Shown: in pieces, positions 46,249-55,546 of the stretch | Layout of the letters: each line of letters opens with the position of its first letter | Numbering within the stretch: position 1 is the first letter of the stretch | Assembly: GCA_022823465.1 (NCBI GenBank) | Contig: JAJEHX010000028.1 | Span: 1-64,000, forward strand | Reading direction: 5' to 3' | DNA length: 64,000 nucleotides | DNA from: Candidatus Latescibacterota bacterium | GTDB taxonomy: Bacteria; JAAXHH01 | Position numbers and translations under genes: made by a program | Notes under the pieces: generated by a model | Database searches by the model: none | Told to the model about the DNA's origin: nothing | The model's input: only the letters and a program-made list of their open reading frames with translations

Positions 46249-46277
46249 TTGACAGGAAGTAACTGGACGACTAACCT
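46249..46277 (+). promoter_or_regulatory. Sigma70-like promoter upstream of dtd
   Basis: TTGACA (46249-46254), 17-nt spacer, TAACCT (46272-46277). Confidence 0.4.
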
Positions 46278-46352
46278 GAGAACTGCCGAATCAAACGTCA
46301 ATGAGGCGTTAAAGACGCATCTTACAGAATCGAAAATCCTGGATTGGGTTCA

Positions 46353-46796
46353 ATGCGAGTCGTATTGCAACGCGTATCATGCGCTTCCGTCAAAATCGAT
46401 GGGACGGTAACCGGAGCGATCGGCGCCGGCCTCGTCCTGTTCCTCGGCATCGCGAAGGACGATACGCCGGAGGACGTGGAATACGTCGTAGGCAAGTGCG
46501 TCGGGCTCCGAATCTTCGGGGACGAGAACGGAAAGATGAACCGGTCGCTGCTCGACGTCGCCGGCGAGGTACTCGCGATTTCGCAGTTCACCCTGTTCGG
46601 CGACACCCGCAAAGGCCGCCGGCCCAGTTTCGAGAGCGCCGCGCCGCCGGAACACGCCGAACCCCTGTACGAACTGGCGGTAGAGCGCCTTCGGGAACAT
46701 GGGATAAAGGTCGCCACCGGACAGTTCGGGGCCTTCATGGAAGTGTCACTGGTCAACGACGGCCCCGTGACTTTAACCGTTGAGTCTCGTCGATGA
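46353..46796 (+). CDS. dtd: D-aminoacyl-tRNA deacylase
   Basis: MRVVLQRVSCASVKIDGTVTGAIGAGLVLFLGIAKDDT...LAISQFTLFGDTRKGRRPSFESAAPPEHAEPLYE...VATGQFGAFMEVSLVNDGPVTLTVES. Confidence 0.95.
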   Translation: MRVVLQRVSCASVKIDGTVTGAIGAGLVLFLGIAKDDTPEDVEYVVGKCVGLRIFGDENGKMNRSLLDVAGEVLAISQFTLFGDTRKGRRPSFESAAPPEHAEPLYELAVERLREHGIKVATGQFGAFMEVSLVNDGPVTLTVESRR

Positions 46797-47389
46797 AAGA
46801 GATCGTCCTTGCCTCGACCTCGCTTCGTCGTTCAGCCCTGCTCCGGCAGATCGGGATACCCTTCGAAGTCACGCCTCCTGACGTCGATGAATCCCTGTAT
46901 TCATTTGAAGCCGACCCGGCGGGCACCGCCGAACGGCTCGCTCTGGCCAAGGCGCGGAGCGCGGCGGACCGCCCCGGCATCCGCGGCCGGGACTGCCTGG
47001 TACTCGGGGCCGACACGGTGGTTCTGTTCGAAGGCCAGATACTCGGCAAACCGGAGGACGCAGAGGACGCGTACGCCATGTTGCGCAAACTGACCGGCCG
47101 GTCCCACCGGGTCCTTACAGGGTTCGCGCTGCTGGATGCCGGGACGAATCGATCGGTGACGGGACACGAATGGACGACCGTCTGCATGCGCGACTGCACG
47201 GATGAAGAGGTCCGGGCGTACGTGGACACGGGCGAACCCCTGGACAAGGCGGGGTCCTACGGCGCCCACGCCCTGGGCGCCGGGCTCATTACGCGTGTCG
47301 AGGGATGCTTCTACAACGTGATCGGCCTTCCCCTGGCCCGTTTGCTGGTGACCCTGAAGGACTTCGACGGTTCTGCGCCGGTCGATTAG
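46793..47389 (+). CDS. maf: Maf family nucleotide pyrophosphatase
   Basis: IVLASTSLRRSALLRQIGIPFEVTPPDVDE...VLGADTVVLFEGQILGKPEDAEDAYAMLRKLTGRSHRVLTGFAL...DKAGSYGAHALGAGLITRVEGCFYNVIGLPLARL. Confidence 0.95.
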   Translation: MKEIVLASTSLRRSALLRQIGIPFEVTPPDVDESLYSFEADPAGTAERLALAKARSAADRPGIRGRDCLVLGADTVVLFEGQILGKPEDAEDAYAMLRKLTGRSHRVLTGFALLDAGTNRSVTGHEWTTVCMRDCTDEEVRAYVDTGEPLDKAGSYGAHALGAGLITRVEGCFYNVIGLPLARLLVTLKDFDGSAPVD

Positions 47390-47406
47390 CGGACAGAAAA
47401 CAACCC

Positions 47407-47925
47407 ATGGCCGATTTCCGCGGACATCTCTGGGGCGGTTTCGCCGCCACCCTGCTGGCGGGCGTGCTCTGCGTTGCCGGCCTCTGGTGGACGGAAAGTC
47501 TGGCATCCTACCGGACCTTCGACGTATGGCCGAAAGTGTTGCTGCTGATTGCCATCGGGATGCTGTCCGCCTGTTTCCCGGACGTGGATACCGAGAGCAA
47601 ATCGCAGCGTCTGTTCTACCGCCTGTTGATTCTGCTCGATCTATGGTTTATCTTGATCGGGGACTACAGGACCGCGGCCCTTCTGGGTCTCGGCGCGATG
47701 CTTCCGTTGCTCGGCAAGCACCGGGGGTGGACCCATACCTGGCTCGCCATGCTGCTGGTGCCGGCGCTCTTCCTGCTCGTCCCCATGTATCTGAATCAGA
47801 CCGTCGAATCCTTTCCGATCGTCTGCTACGTCGTGTCGGTATCGGCCTATGCCAGCCACCTGATACTCGACGGTTACATCGAAGAAACCGCCAGGCGTTT
47901 CCGCCGGCTGCTTGGCGCGAAGTAG
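47407..47925 (+). CDS. YdjM/DUF457-like membrane-bound metal-dependent hydrolase
   Basis: FRGHLWGGFAAT...GMLSACFPDVDTESKSQR...KHRGWTHTWLAMLL...SHLILDG motifs with several TM helices. Confidence 0.75.
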   Translation: MADFRGHLWGGFAATLLAGVLCVAGLWWTESLASYRTFDVWPKVLLLIAIGMLSACFPDVDTESKSQRLFYRLLILLDLWFILIGDYRTAALLGLGAMLPLLGKHRGWTHTWLAMLLVPALFLLVPMYLNQTVESFPIVCYVVSVSAYASHLILDGYIEETARRFRRLLGAK

Positions 47926-47988
47926 GCGGCCTGGGCAGTCCAGGCGGCCCGGGCAGTCCAGGCGGCTCGGATGTTCCAGGCAGCCGGA
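47926..47988. repeat. 9-nt-period (18-nt higher order) tandem repeat, intergenic
   Basis: gcggcctgg gcagtccag gcggcccgg gcagtccag gcggctcgg atgttccag gcagccgga, starting on the nucleotide after the stop codon. Confidence 0.85.
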
Positions 47989-48016
47989 CGGATCGAACGA
48001 TCAAATCGGAGGTATT

Positions 48017-48310
48017 ATGAAAAGCGCATTGGAAATCGCCATGGAGAAGACCGCCGGCACGCAAGAGGGCGGCGGGCTGACGGATGAGCAGCGTTCGGCG
48101 ATCGGCGACCTTGAAAAGGAATACCAGGCCAAGATCGCGGAACAGGAGATCATGACCGAGTCGAAGATCAGGCAACTCGCGGCCCAGGCGACGGGGCCCG
48201 AGTTCCAGGAGCAGGTACACGCCCTGCGGGAGCAGCTTGCGCAGGAACGGGAACGGCTGGAAGAGGAAAAGAAGGCGAAAGTACAGGCGGTCCGCGACCA
48301 GGCATCGTAG
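48017..48310 (+). CDS. Small coiled-coil protein, function unknown
   Basis: ggaggt RBS then MKSALEIAMEKTAGTQEGGGLTDEQRSAIGDLEKEYQAKIAEQEIMTESKIRQLAAQ...LREQLAQERERLEEEKKAKVQAVRDQAS; longer upstream start rejected. Confidence 0.7.
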   Translation: MKSALEIAMEKTAGTQEGGGLTDEQRSAIGDLEKEYQAKIAEQEIMTESKIRQLAAQATGPEFQEQVHALREQLAQERERLEEEKKAKVQAVRDQAS

Positions 48311-48366
48311 GCTGTGCTCAACCAGGGTTGGACTAGGTCGGGTTTTTAGTAGTCAGGGGGGTTTAC

Positions 48367-49350
48367 GTGGCCAGGAAACGCTTGAAAATCGGTCTGATCG
48401 GTTGCGGCGGCAACATGCGAGGGGCCCACGTGCCGCGCATCAAGGACGACGGAGCGGTGGACATCGCCGCGGTCGCGGACACATCGGAGGAAGCGGCTTC
48501 GGCGTTGATGGACCGGTGGGGCGGCGAGGTGCCCTTCCATTCAGACTACCGGGAAATGATCGAGGACCACCGGCTCGATGCGGTAATGGTCAGTTCTCCC
48601 CACGCCATGCACTACGAGCAGGTGGATTACGTCCTCGACCGCAATCTGCACGCGCTCGTCGAGAAACCCCTCACCATTTCATCCGGCCATACGCGCGCCC
48701 TGATCGGCAAGGCGGCGGCGCGGGACCGGATACTCCTGGTCAGCTACCAGCGGAATTTCATGGCCCCCCACGTCTACGCCCGGGAGCTGATCCGAAAAGG
48801 CGCCATCGGCGAGGTGCGCGGCGTGGTGGCCTATGTCACGCAGAACTGGGGCGGCACGCAAGGGTGGAGGCTCGATCCGGTCCTCTCCGGCGGCGGCATG
48901 TTCCTGGACACGGGCAGCCATCTCGTGGCCTCCACATTGTGGATCACGGATCTGAAGCCCCTTGAGGTTTGTGCGTTCCTGGACCGGGTGGACAAAGAAG
49001 TGGATATCAACATGGTGGTCGCCGTGCGGTTCGAGGAAGGCGCGTTCGGTACGCTGAACACCTTCGGTAACGCATCCCGCCATGACGAACGCATCGCGGT
49101 CCACGGCAGCAAGGGCAGCCTGGTCTTCCACCTGCACCAGTGGCGCGTCAAATCGGTCCTGTTGAACGACGAACCGCTGAAGATACCGGCCAGGATCCGG
49201 GAGGATACCCCGGACGCGGCCTTCTTCCGCATGATTCGCAATGGCGGCAGGGGGTACGAACTTCCCTATTTCGCGCTCGCTGTTTCCCAGGTCAGCGAGG
49301 CGGCATACCGGTCGGTAGTGGAAGGCAAGCCCGTCCGGGTCGCCGGGTAG
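48367..49350 (+). CDS. Gfo/Idh/MocA family oxidoreductase
   Basis: LKIGLIGCGGNMRGAHVPRIKDDG...LDAVMVSSPHAMHYEQVDYVLDRNLHALVEKPLTIS. Confidence 0.88.
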   Translation: MARKRLKIGLIGCGGNMRGAHVPRIKDDGAVDIAAVADTSEEAASALMDRWGGEVPFHSDYREMIEDHRLDAVMVSSPHAMHYEQVDYVLDRNLHALVEKPLTISSGHTRALIGKAAARDRILLVSYQRNFMAPHVYARELIRKGAIGEVRGVVAYVTQNWGGTQGWRLDPVLSGGGMFLDTGSHLVASTLWITDLKPLEVCAFLDRVDKEVDINMVVAVRFEEGAFGTLNTFGNASRHDERIAVHGSKGSLVFHLHQWRVKSVLLNDEPLKIPARIREDTPDAAFFRMIRNGGRGYELPYFALAVSQVSEAAYRSVVEGKPVRVAG

Positions 49351-49422
49351 TACGGGAACCGGCTTGTTCAGGAGAAACAGGAGTTCAAGTGTGAGTACGA
49401 CAGGAAAAACAGGAGATCGAAT

Positions 49423-50217
49423 GTGAGAACGACGGGACGCCGCCTTGCGGACAAGAGGGTGATCGTTACCGGGGCAGGCAGCGGAATCGGCCAGGCCATG
49501 GCCGTGCGTTTCGCACAGGAAGGCGCCCGGGTCGCCGCGGTGGACATCGACCGGGACAGCGCCGAAGCGACAACCGGGATGATACGAGACGGCGGGGGCG
49601 AAGCAGTGGCGCTTACGGCCGACCTGACCCGCATCGACCATATAGAACCCATGATCGAAGAGGCCGTATCGTTCCTTGTCAGGCTGGACGTCCTGGTCAA
49701 CAACGCGGGAAGGGTGGAGATCAAGCCGTTCCTCGACGTTACAGAGACGGAGTGGGACCAGGTCATGGACCTCAATCTGAAGGGGACGTACTTCTGCATG
49801 CAGGCCGGAGCACGGCAGATGATCAGGCAGGGCGCCGGCGGCCGCATCATCAACATGTCCTCGATATCGGGCCGTCACGGGCGGGCCGACTCCAGCGTGT
49901 ACGCCGCCAGCAAGATGGCCATCATCAGCATCACGCAGTCCGCGGCGCTGGCCTTCGCCGACCGCGGGATCCTGGTCAACGCGCTGTGTCCGGGCGTCGT
50001 GGCCACGCCCATGTGGGATCACATCGACGAGGACCGCGCCCGCCTTTTCGGCTACGAGCGGGGAACGGCCCGAGCCCGGCTCGTGGAGAAGATTCCCCTC
50101 AAAAGGGTATCCGAGCCTGATGAGATCGCCGCTGCCGCCGTGTTCATCGCCTCCGATGAAAATACATTGATCACGGGCCAGGCGATCAATGTCGACGGCG
50201 GCATGGAAATGAACTGA
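49423..50217 (+). CDS. SDR family oxidoreductase
   Basis: KRVIVTGAGSGIGQAMAVRFAQEGARVAAVDID...LVNNAGRVEIKPF...SSVYAASKMAIISITQSAALAFADRGILVNALCPGVV. GTG start. Confidence 0.9.
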   Translation: MRTTGRRLADKRVIVTGAGSGIGQAMAVRFAQEGARVAAVDIDRDSAEATTGMIRDGGGEAVALTADLTRIDHIEPMIEEAVSFLVRLDVLVNNAGRVEIKPFLDVTETEWDQVMDLNLKGTYFCMQAGARQMIRQGAGGRIINMSSISGRHGRADSSVYAASKMAIISITQSAALAFADRGILVNALCPGVVATPMWDHIDEDRARLFGYERGTARARLVEKIPLKRVSEPDEIAAAAVFIASDENTLITGQAINVDGGMEMN

Positions 50218-50341
50218 GACTGCGGCCGGTGTGCGTCGCGCGACCGGTGCCCGCCGCGCGGCATGCGCACTACGACGGGTGCATTACGTCCGACCGGGGG
50301 CGAACCCGAATCCGCCATGGTTCGGCCGGCCGGGATTGGTC

Positions 50342-50370
50342 TTGACAGTGCGGAAAGCCCGCCATATACT
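50342..50370 (+). promoter_or_regulatory. Strong sigma70-like promoter upstream of the KptA-like gene
   Basis: TTGACA (50342-50347), 17-nt spacer, TATACT (50365-50370). Confidence 0.65.
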
Positions 50371-50438
50371 CGATAGGTTCCAAATCCTCAGGTTGATCAA
50401 GTACACCGCACACCCCAGGCACAGGAAAGACACTTCCA

Positions 50439-51041
50439 ATGGATCCAAGAAGACGCGAAAGACTGTCCAAGCTCCTCTCCCTGATACTCCGGCACAAGCC
50501 CGAAAGGTTCTCCATCGTCCTCGATGAACGAGGATACGCGCGGATCGACGACATTGTCGAGGCCGCATTGGAGAAGTTCGACGATTTGACACGGGATGAA
50601 ATTCTGGAGATCGCCGACGGCGCCGAGAAGAGAAGATTTGAGGTGGACGAGGACCGCATCCGCGCGCGCTACGGACACAGTTTTCCCGTCGATCTGGGGT
50701 TGGCCCCCATAGAACCACCTGAGTTTCTCTACTACGCAACGGTACCTTCAAGAGCTTCGGTGGTCACCAACGGTGGTCTGACGCCAAGCGACCGGCAGTA
50801 CGTCCACCTGTCCCTCTCCGAAGAGATCGCCGAGCAGGTCGCCCGGAACCAGACGGAGACGCCCGTCGTTTTTCGCATCAAGGCCCGGGAGGCCACAGAG
50901 GGAGGCGTTGACTTCTACGATCGCTCGCCGGTTATTCTGACGACGGGTGTCCCCTCCGAATTCATCGATGTCCTGAAGGAGGCCCCGCCTCCTCCCGCCA
51001 CGTTTGGCCGGCGGAAGCGGAAGGCCCCTCCGCGCAGATAG
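50439..51041 (+). CDS. kptA: RNA 2'-phosphotransferase (Tpt1/KptA family)
   Basis: RLSKLLSLILRHKPERFSIVLDERGYARIDDIVEAA...RFEVDEDRIRARYGHSFPVDL...PEFLYYATVPSRASVVTNGGLTPSDRQYVHLS. Confidence 0.92.
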   Translation: MDPRRRERLSKLLSLILRHKPERFSIVLDERGYARIDDIVEAALEKFDDLTRDEILEIADGAEKRRFEVDEDRIRARYGHSFPVDLGLAPIEPPEFLYYATVPSRASVVTNGGLTPSDRQYVHLSLSEEIAEQVARNQTETPVVFRIKAREATEGGVDFYDRSPVILTTGVPSEFIDVLKEAPPPPATFGRRKRKAPPRR

Positions 51042-51042
51042 C

Positions 51043-52158
51043 ATGCGCCGCCTCGTTATCCCCTTCCTGGGCCTGCTCCTTGCCGTCAGCCTGCTGCTCT
51101 TCGACCTGACCATACTCTGGTCCGGACGCACGGCCATCCGGCCCGTGATGCAAAAAGGGGTCACGCTAGGGGTTTTCAGGGCCTCTGAAGGGATGTCCTA
51201 TTATAAGACCGCCCTGGACGAGATCGCCGCCCTGGGCGCGTCCCACCTTTCCGTCCCCGTTTTCTTCCTGCAGGATTCCGTACATTCCGTTACCCATTTT
51301 TCCCGGCCGTCGGACGGCGCCACGCCCAAACAGCACGACCGCGTCGTGCGGGAGGTCATCGATTACGGGCACCGGCTGGGACTGAAGGTCCTGCTGACGC
51401 CCATCGTCAATATAGACCGCCCCCGGAAGACGGAATGGCGCGGGACCATAGCACCGCTCAACTGGGACGCGTGGTTCGAAAGTTACCGTGGTTTCCTCCG
51501 GCACTACGCCCTGCTGGCCGCGGAAATGGACGTGGAGTATCTGAGCGTCGGCACCGAACTCGTATCTTCCGAAGGGTTTGCCACGCGATGGCGCGAGATC
51601 ATCGCCGAAGTGCGGGGGATCTACCCCGGACAACTCACCTATTCGGCGAACTGGGACCGGTATGACCAGGTCGCTTTCTGGGATGATCTCGACTACATGG
51701 GCATCTCGGCTTACTATGAGTTGTCGGAATCGGAGGACCCCGCCGTGGAAGAACTGGCCGCCGCCTGGAAGCCGATAAAGGACCGGTTACTGCGATGGCG
51801 TACCCAGTGGGACAAACCCCTGCTGTTCACCGAGATCGGCTACATGAGCCAGGAGGGCGTCGCGCGCCATCCCTGGAACTACGTGTCGACGGAGCCCCTG
51901 GACCTGGAGGCACAGCGGAAGTGTTACGAGGCCTTGCGATTGGCCTGGGAAGGGGAAGACCGGTTCGCCGGCCTTTACCTGTGGATATGGGAACCGGACA
52001 AACACGGCGCGACGGATCGTGGTTACAGTTTCGCGGGAAAACCGGCGGAAGGGGTCGTTCGCGACTGGTACCACAGCCTTCCGAACAACGCCAACGTTCT
52101 GGATTACGCCGTCAACGGCATGGAACGCTTTCTGCGGTCCCTGCGGCAGGGGTTGTAA
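51043..52158 (+). CDS. Glycoside hydrolase-like TIM-barrel protein (GH113-like), membrane anchored
   Basis: KGVTLGVFRASEGMSYYKTALDEIAALGASHLSVPVFFLQD...GLKVLLTPIVNI...YLSVGTELVSSEG...LLFTEIGYMSQEG...GLYLWIWEPDKHGATDRGYSFAGKPA. Confidence 0.75.
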   Translation: MRRLVIPFLGLLLAVSLLLFDLTILWSGRTAIRPVMQKGVTLGVFRASEGMSYYKTALDEIAALGASHLSVPVFFLQDSVHSVTHFSRPSDGATPKQHDRVVREVIDYGHRLGLKVLLTPIVNIDRPRKTEWRGTIAPLNWDAWFESYRGFLRHYALLAAEMDVEYLSVGTELVSSEGFATRWREIIAEVRGIYPGQLTYSANWDRYDQVAFWDDLDYMGISAYYELSESEDPAVEELAAAWKPIKDRLLRWRTQWDKPLLFTEIGYMSQEGVARHPWNYVSTEPLDLEAQRKCYEALRLAWEGEDRFAGLYLWIWEPDKHGATDRGYSFAGKPAEGVVRDWYHSLPNNANVLDYAVNGMERFLRSLRQGL

Positions 52159-52278
52159 AGGCGTCTCCTGATTTCGAGAAATGGGGTGAAGCTACGCGTG
52201 GCGCACGGGGTGAGCACCGCGGGTGGCGCCGGAAGGATTGGCCTTCTTTTGCAGCCCCGCCTGGCCCGCCTGGACGGG

Positions 52279-54207
52279 CTAGCCGGAAACGGGCGCTGCG
52301 TGACCGCCGTAGCCGAGGGCTTCCACGTCCCTGTGCAACCGGTCGAGTACCTTGGTCCGCACCTCTTCGAACATCTCCCGGGTCAGGAAATGCACGCCCG
52401 GCAGGTCACCCTTGGGCTGACCCACGAAGACGTCGGACGGCAGATCGTATTCGGCCTCCGTGATGCCCTGTTTCTGCTCGAGGGCGAACCCCAGGATGTG
52501 CGCCCTGTAGGTGGCGTCCAGCACCCGCTCGGCCGAGAAGGGCACGCCGAAAACGGACTCAATCCCTTCGCTGACCTGGTCCGGCGGGGCCATGGTGAAC
52601 AAACACCCGCCGTGCAGGTCCTTGTTGACCATTTTCCAGCCCTCCTCGGTGATGTTGTGGACCCAGTAGTCCGCCGAATCGGGCTTGCAGTCAGGGTCCA
52701 TCACGTACAGCAGGAAGGTGCGCATGGACATGTGCCCGCCCGCCACGGCAAAGGGATAGCCCGGATTGGTCTGTCCCAGGTAGGCGGAGAACTCCACCCC
52801 CTTGGCGTGCATGGCGAAGGCCTCGCCTCCGATCTCTTCGGCGATCGCCCGGACGCCCTTGCCGAAGAGGGGCTCGCGGCCGTAGGCGATATCTTCCTTG
52901 AGACGGCGCGCGCCCTCCGCGTCCCCGAAGGTGACGCCGCCCGCGACCGTACCGTTGCCCCGGGCATTGTAATCCATCAGGAAGGAGAGCACGACGTTGG
53001 CCGAAATGGTATCGAAGCCCAGGTCGTCGTCCAGACGGGCGAGTTCCAGGTTGTCGTGGGGGTCGAGGATGCCGAGGTTGGCGCCGGACAGTTCCATGGG
53101 CTCGAACTCGAACCGGCCGAGGTATTCCCCATGGTTCCGCCGGGCCTGGCGCCAGTCGGGGTCCTTGCCGCCTTCCGGGACGTCGTAGAAGTCCTGGTGG
53201 CAGGTAATCTGACAGCCGTAGCAGCTCTTGTCGATGACGATGAAATCGTCCGATTCCCGCATGGTCTCCAGGTGCACCGGGACGGCCACGTTCTCGCCGG
53301 GCGGCTCGAAGTTCCTGTAGGGCAGTACCCCGAATCCATCGAGGATCTTGCTGTTCTTGCCCGTGCCGCCCAGTCCGTTCCGATTGTGCGGATGGCGGTA
53401 CCCCCGGCTCTGCTCGCCCCGTCCGATCTCGTTGTTGATGGCCTTAAGCCGGTCGTCGCCCTTTCGGTAATAGTCCGTCTCAGCCCTGGCTACTATGCCG
53501 ATGATGTTCTTGGAACCGAGCACCGATCCCATGCCGAGCCGGCCCGCGAACCGCCACTTGTCTTCTCCGCTCATCAACTGTTCCTGCGTCGACCCCACCA
53601 CGGCCGCGTACCAGACCGTTTCCCAGTTTTCACCGGCCGGTCCGATGACAGCGAAATGAGCGTGGTAATTCCTGTCGCCCTCGTTGTAGCGCTCGTCCAG
53701 ATAGACCATCTTGTCCCGGACCCGCGCGCCGACCAGGTGTTCAGGGGCATCGATGAGGGAAATATCCGGTCCGTCGTCGGTCTGCTCGATAACGAGGAAG
53801 CTGGGACCGTCCGCGCGGCCGGTCAGTATCAGGTCGCCGATACCGGTGTAGGAGAACTTGCGTCCGAAACTGCCGCTCATGGCCGACCAGACGGGCATGG
53901 GCATCCCCGCCCGGGTGCGTTTCAAGGGGGAAAAGCCGGAGAAATACGCCCGCAGCCCGGTCATGAACTGCGTGCCGGTGAAACAGCCGGTGTTGATGAC
54001 CAGCGGGGCGTCCGGCGCGAAGGGATCGCTGACTTCATAGCCGGAAAGGATCTTGAACGACCGGCCTATACCCCCCAGGAAGTCCATGTCGTCCAGAACA
54101 GGGCGTTCTTCGCTCCGTACCTCGCGGCCGGCGGACAGGTCGTATTCAATGCGGGTGTAGCAATAATCGGTCACGTCTCCCGGCGTGCCGTTTCCAGGCT
54201 TAAGCAC
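52279..54207 (-). CDS. Aldehyde ferredoxin oxidoreductase (AOR) family, predicted tungsten/molybdenum enzyme
   Basis: GDLILTGRADGPSFLVI...GRLGMGSVLGSKNIIGIVARAE...SCYGCQITCH (CxxCxxxC)...DDDLGFDTISANVVLSFLMDY...DLHGGCLF (fourth Cys). Confidence 0.85.
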   Translation of the reverse strand: MLKPGNGTPGDVTDYCYTRIEYDLSAGREVRSEERPVLDDMDFLGGIGRSFKILSGYEVSDPFAPDAPLVINTGCFTGTQFMTGLRAYFSGFSPLKRTRAGMPMPVWSAMSGSFGRKFSYTGIGDLILTGRADGPSFLVIEQTDDGPDISLIDAPEHLVGARVRDKMVYLDERYNEGDRNYHAHFAVIGPAGENWETVWYAAVVGSTQEQLMSGEDKWRFAGRLGMGSVLGSKNIIGIVARAETDYYRKGDDRLKAINNEIGRGEQSRGYRHPHNRNGLGGTGKNSKILDGFGVLPYRNFEPPGENVAVPVHLETMRESDDFIVIDKSCYGCQITCHQDFYDVPEGGKDPDWRQARRNHGEYLGRFEFEPMELSGANLGILDPHDNLELARLDDDLGFDTISANVVLSFLMDYNARGNGTVAGGVTFGDAEGARRLKEDIAYGREPLFGKGVRAIAEEIGGEAFAMHAKGVEFSAYLGQTNPGYPFAVAGGHMSMRTFLLYVMDPDCKPDSADYWVHNITEEGWKMVNKDLHGGCLFTMAPPDQVSEGIESVFGVPFSAERVLDATYRAHILGFALEQKQGITEAEYDLPSDVFVGQPKGDLPGVHFLTREMFEEVRTKVLDRLHRDVEALGYGGHAAPVSG

Positions 54208-54422
54208 GATATCCCCCTCGCTATTGTACGGGTTCTGTTACCATCGTCATCGTTTTGGCATTTGAACGGGACCGCGCCGGATTACCGCGCGGCGCCGTAT
54301 ATTATACAGGAATGTCATAATATACAGGAATGCCGGCATGAAAACAGCAATTATAAAGGCGAGACATTGGACATGGTCCCGGTAGGCCGTTCAAGCGATT
54401 ATCCCGGCGGGGCAATGGGCGG

Positions 54423-54452
54423 TTGACATTTCCCCGGTGTTTCTTGTAGAAT
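54423..54452 (+). promoter_or_regulatory. Sigma70-like promoter
   Basis: TTGACA (54423-54428), 18-nt spacer, TAGAAT (54447-54452), upstream of the 54541 CDS. Confidence 0.5.
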
Positions 54453-54540
54453 AACCGTTAGAACAATTTTAAATCATTCATCAAATCATCTCCCCGAACC
54501 TTTATCCGAACCCTGTGCAGGCCAGGTGCCGAGGCCATAG

Positions 54541-55464
54541 ATGACAGATCTTTCCCAGCAGACCGAACCCGCGATCGAAGTCCCCGCGATCGTGGACGAA
54601 GAGCAGATCCAGTTTTACGTGGACAACGGCTATCTCGTCGTGCCCGACCTGATGAGCGCCGATGAACTGCAGGAATTGAAGGACGACCTGGTCGACGTGG
54701 CCCGGGGCAAGTATCCCTGCAGGGGACTCGATCCGCCCGGGCCGGACGACACCGACGATGACGTCCTCCAGCGTATCCTGTGCATCCACCAGCCCCACTT
54801 CGTCAGCCAGGTGATCGAAAAGTACGTGCGCCACCCGAAGATCTGCGGCGTGCTGAGCCAGATCACCGCGGCCCACCTGCCCTACTGGGACGGGAGCGTC
54901 AAGTGCATGCAGTCCATGTACTTCATCAAGCCGCCCCGGTTCCAGGGCCAGGCCTGGCACCAGGACGAGATCTTCATCCCCACGCGGGACCGGTCCCTGA
55001 TCGGCGCGTGGATCGCCGTGGACGACGCGACGATCGAGAACGGCTGCCTCTACGTCATACCCGGTTCCCACCGCAACGGCTACCTGTATCCCCAGCGGCA
55101 GCACGAGAATCCCGACGAGTTCGACTTCGCACCGGAAAGCTACGGTTTCGACGAGTCCGTGGAAGTGCCGGTCGAAGTCCGCGCCGGCGCCCTGGTCTTC
55201 TTCAACGGCTATCTGCTGCATCGATCCTACAAGAACCGTAGCGGCCAGCACCGCCGCGTACTGGTGAACCACTACTGCAACGCATGGAGCCTGCTGCCGT
55301 GGGGCATCGAAGAGGGAGAGCGCCCCGCCACGGCCGACCGGCGCGTAATCGTTCCGGTTTCCGGTACCGACCCCTACGCCTGGAAGGGCTACGAACCCGC
55401 GCAGGACAAGATCTGGATACGCAACTGCAAGGCGGCGGATGATATGAGGGAAAGGGCGGAGTAA
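54541..55464 (+). CDS. Phytanoyl-CoA dioxygenase family protein
   Basis: FYVDNGYLVVPDLMSADELQELKDDL...AWHQDEIFIPTRDRSLIGAWIAVDDATIENGCLYVIPGSHRNG...LLHRSYKNRSGQHRRVLVNHY. Confidence 0.9.
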   Translation: MTDLSQQTEPAIEVPAIVDEEQIQFYVDNGYLVVPDLMSADELQELKDDLVDVARGKYPCRGLDPPGPDDTDDDVLQRILCIHQPHFVSQVIEKYVRHPKICGVLSQITAAHLPYWDGSVKCMQSMYFIKPPRFQGQAWHQDEIFIPTRDRSLIGAWIAVDDATIENGCLYVIPGSHRNGYLYPQRQHENPDEFDFAPESYGFDESVEVPVEVRAGALVFFNGYLLHRSYKNRSGQHRRVLVNHYCNAWSLLPWGIEEGERPATADRRVIVPVSGTDPYAWKGYEPAQDKIWIRNCKAADDMRERAE

Positions 55465-55478
55465 TAAGGTTCAGTGGC

Positions 55479-55516
55479 ACCGGCGCGCGTATGCCAAATC
55501 GAAGCGCGCCGGTTTG
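55479..55516. terminator. Hairpin terminator between convergent genes
   Basis: ACCGGCGCGC-(15 nt)-GCGCGCCGGTTTG, perfect 10-bp stem. Confidence 0.6.
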
Positions 55517-55546
55517 CTCGCCTGCCCGCGCCAGGCATTGGGCCGG

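Noticed and set aside
44790-46262. 490-aa plus-strand ORF in another frame
   Set aside because: Overlaps the MATE transporter gene; Arg/His/Gly-rich out-of-frame translation.
48679-50022. 447-aa minus-strand ORF
   Set aside because: Antisense to Gfo/Idh/MocA and SDR genes.
52186-54426. 746-aa plus-strand ORF
   Set aside because: Antisense shadow of the AOR-family gene.
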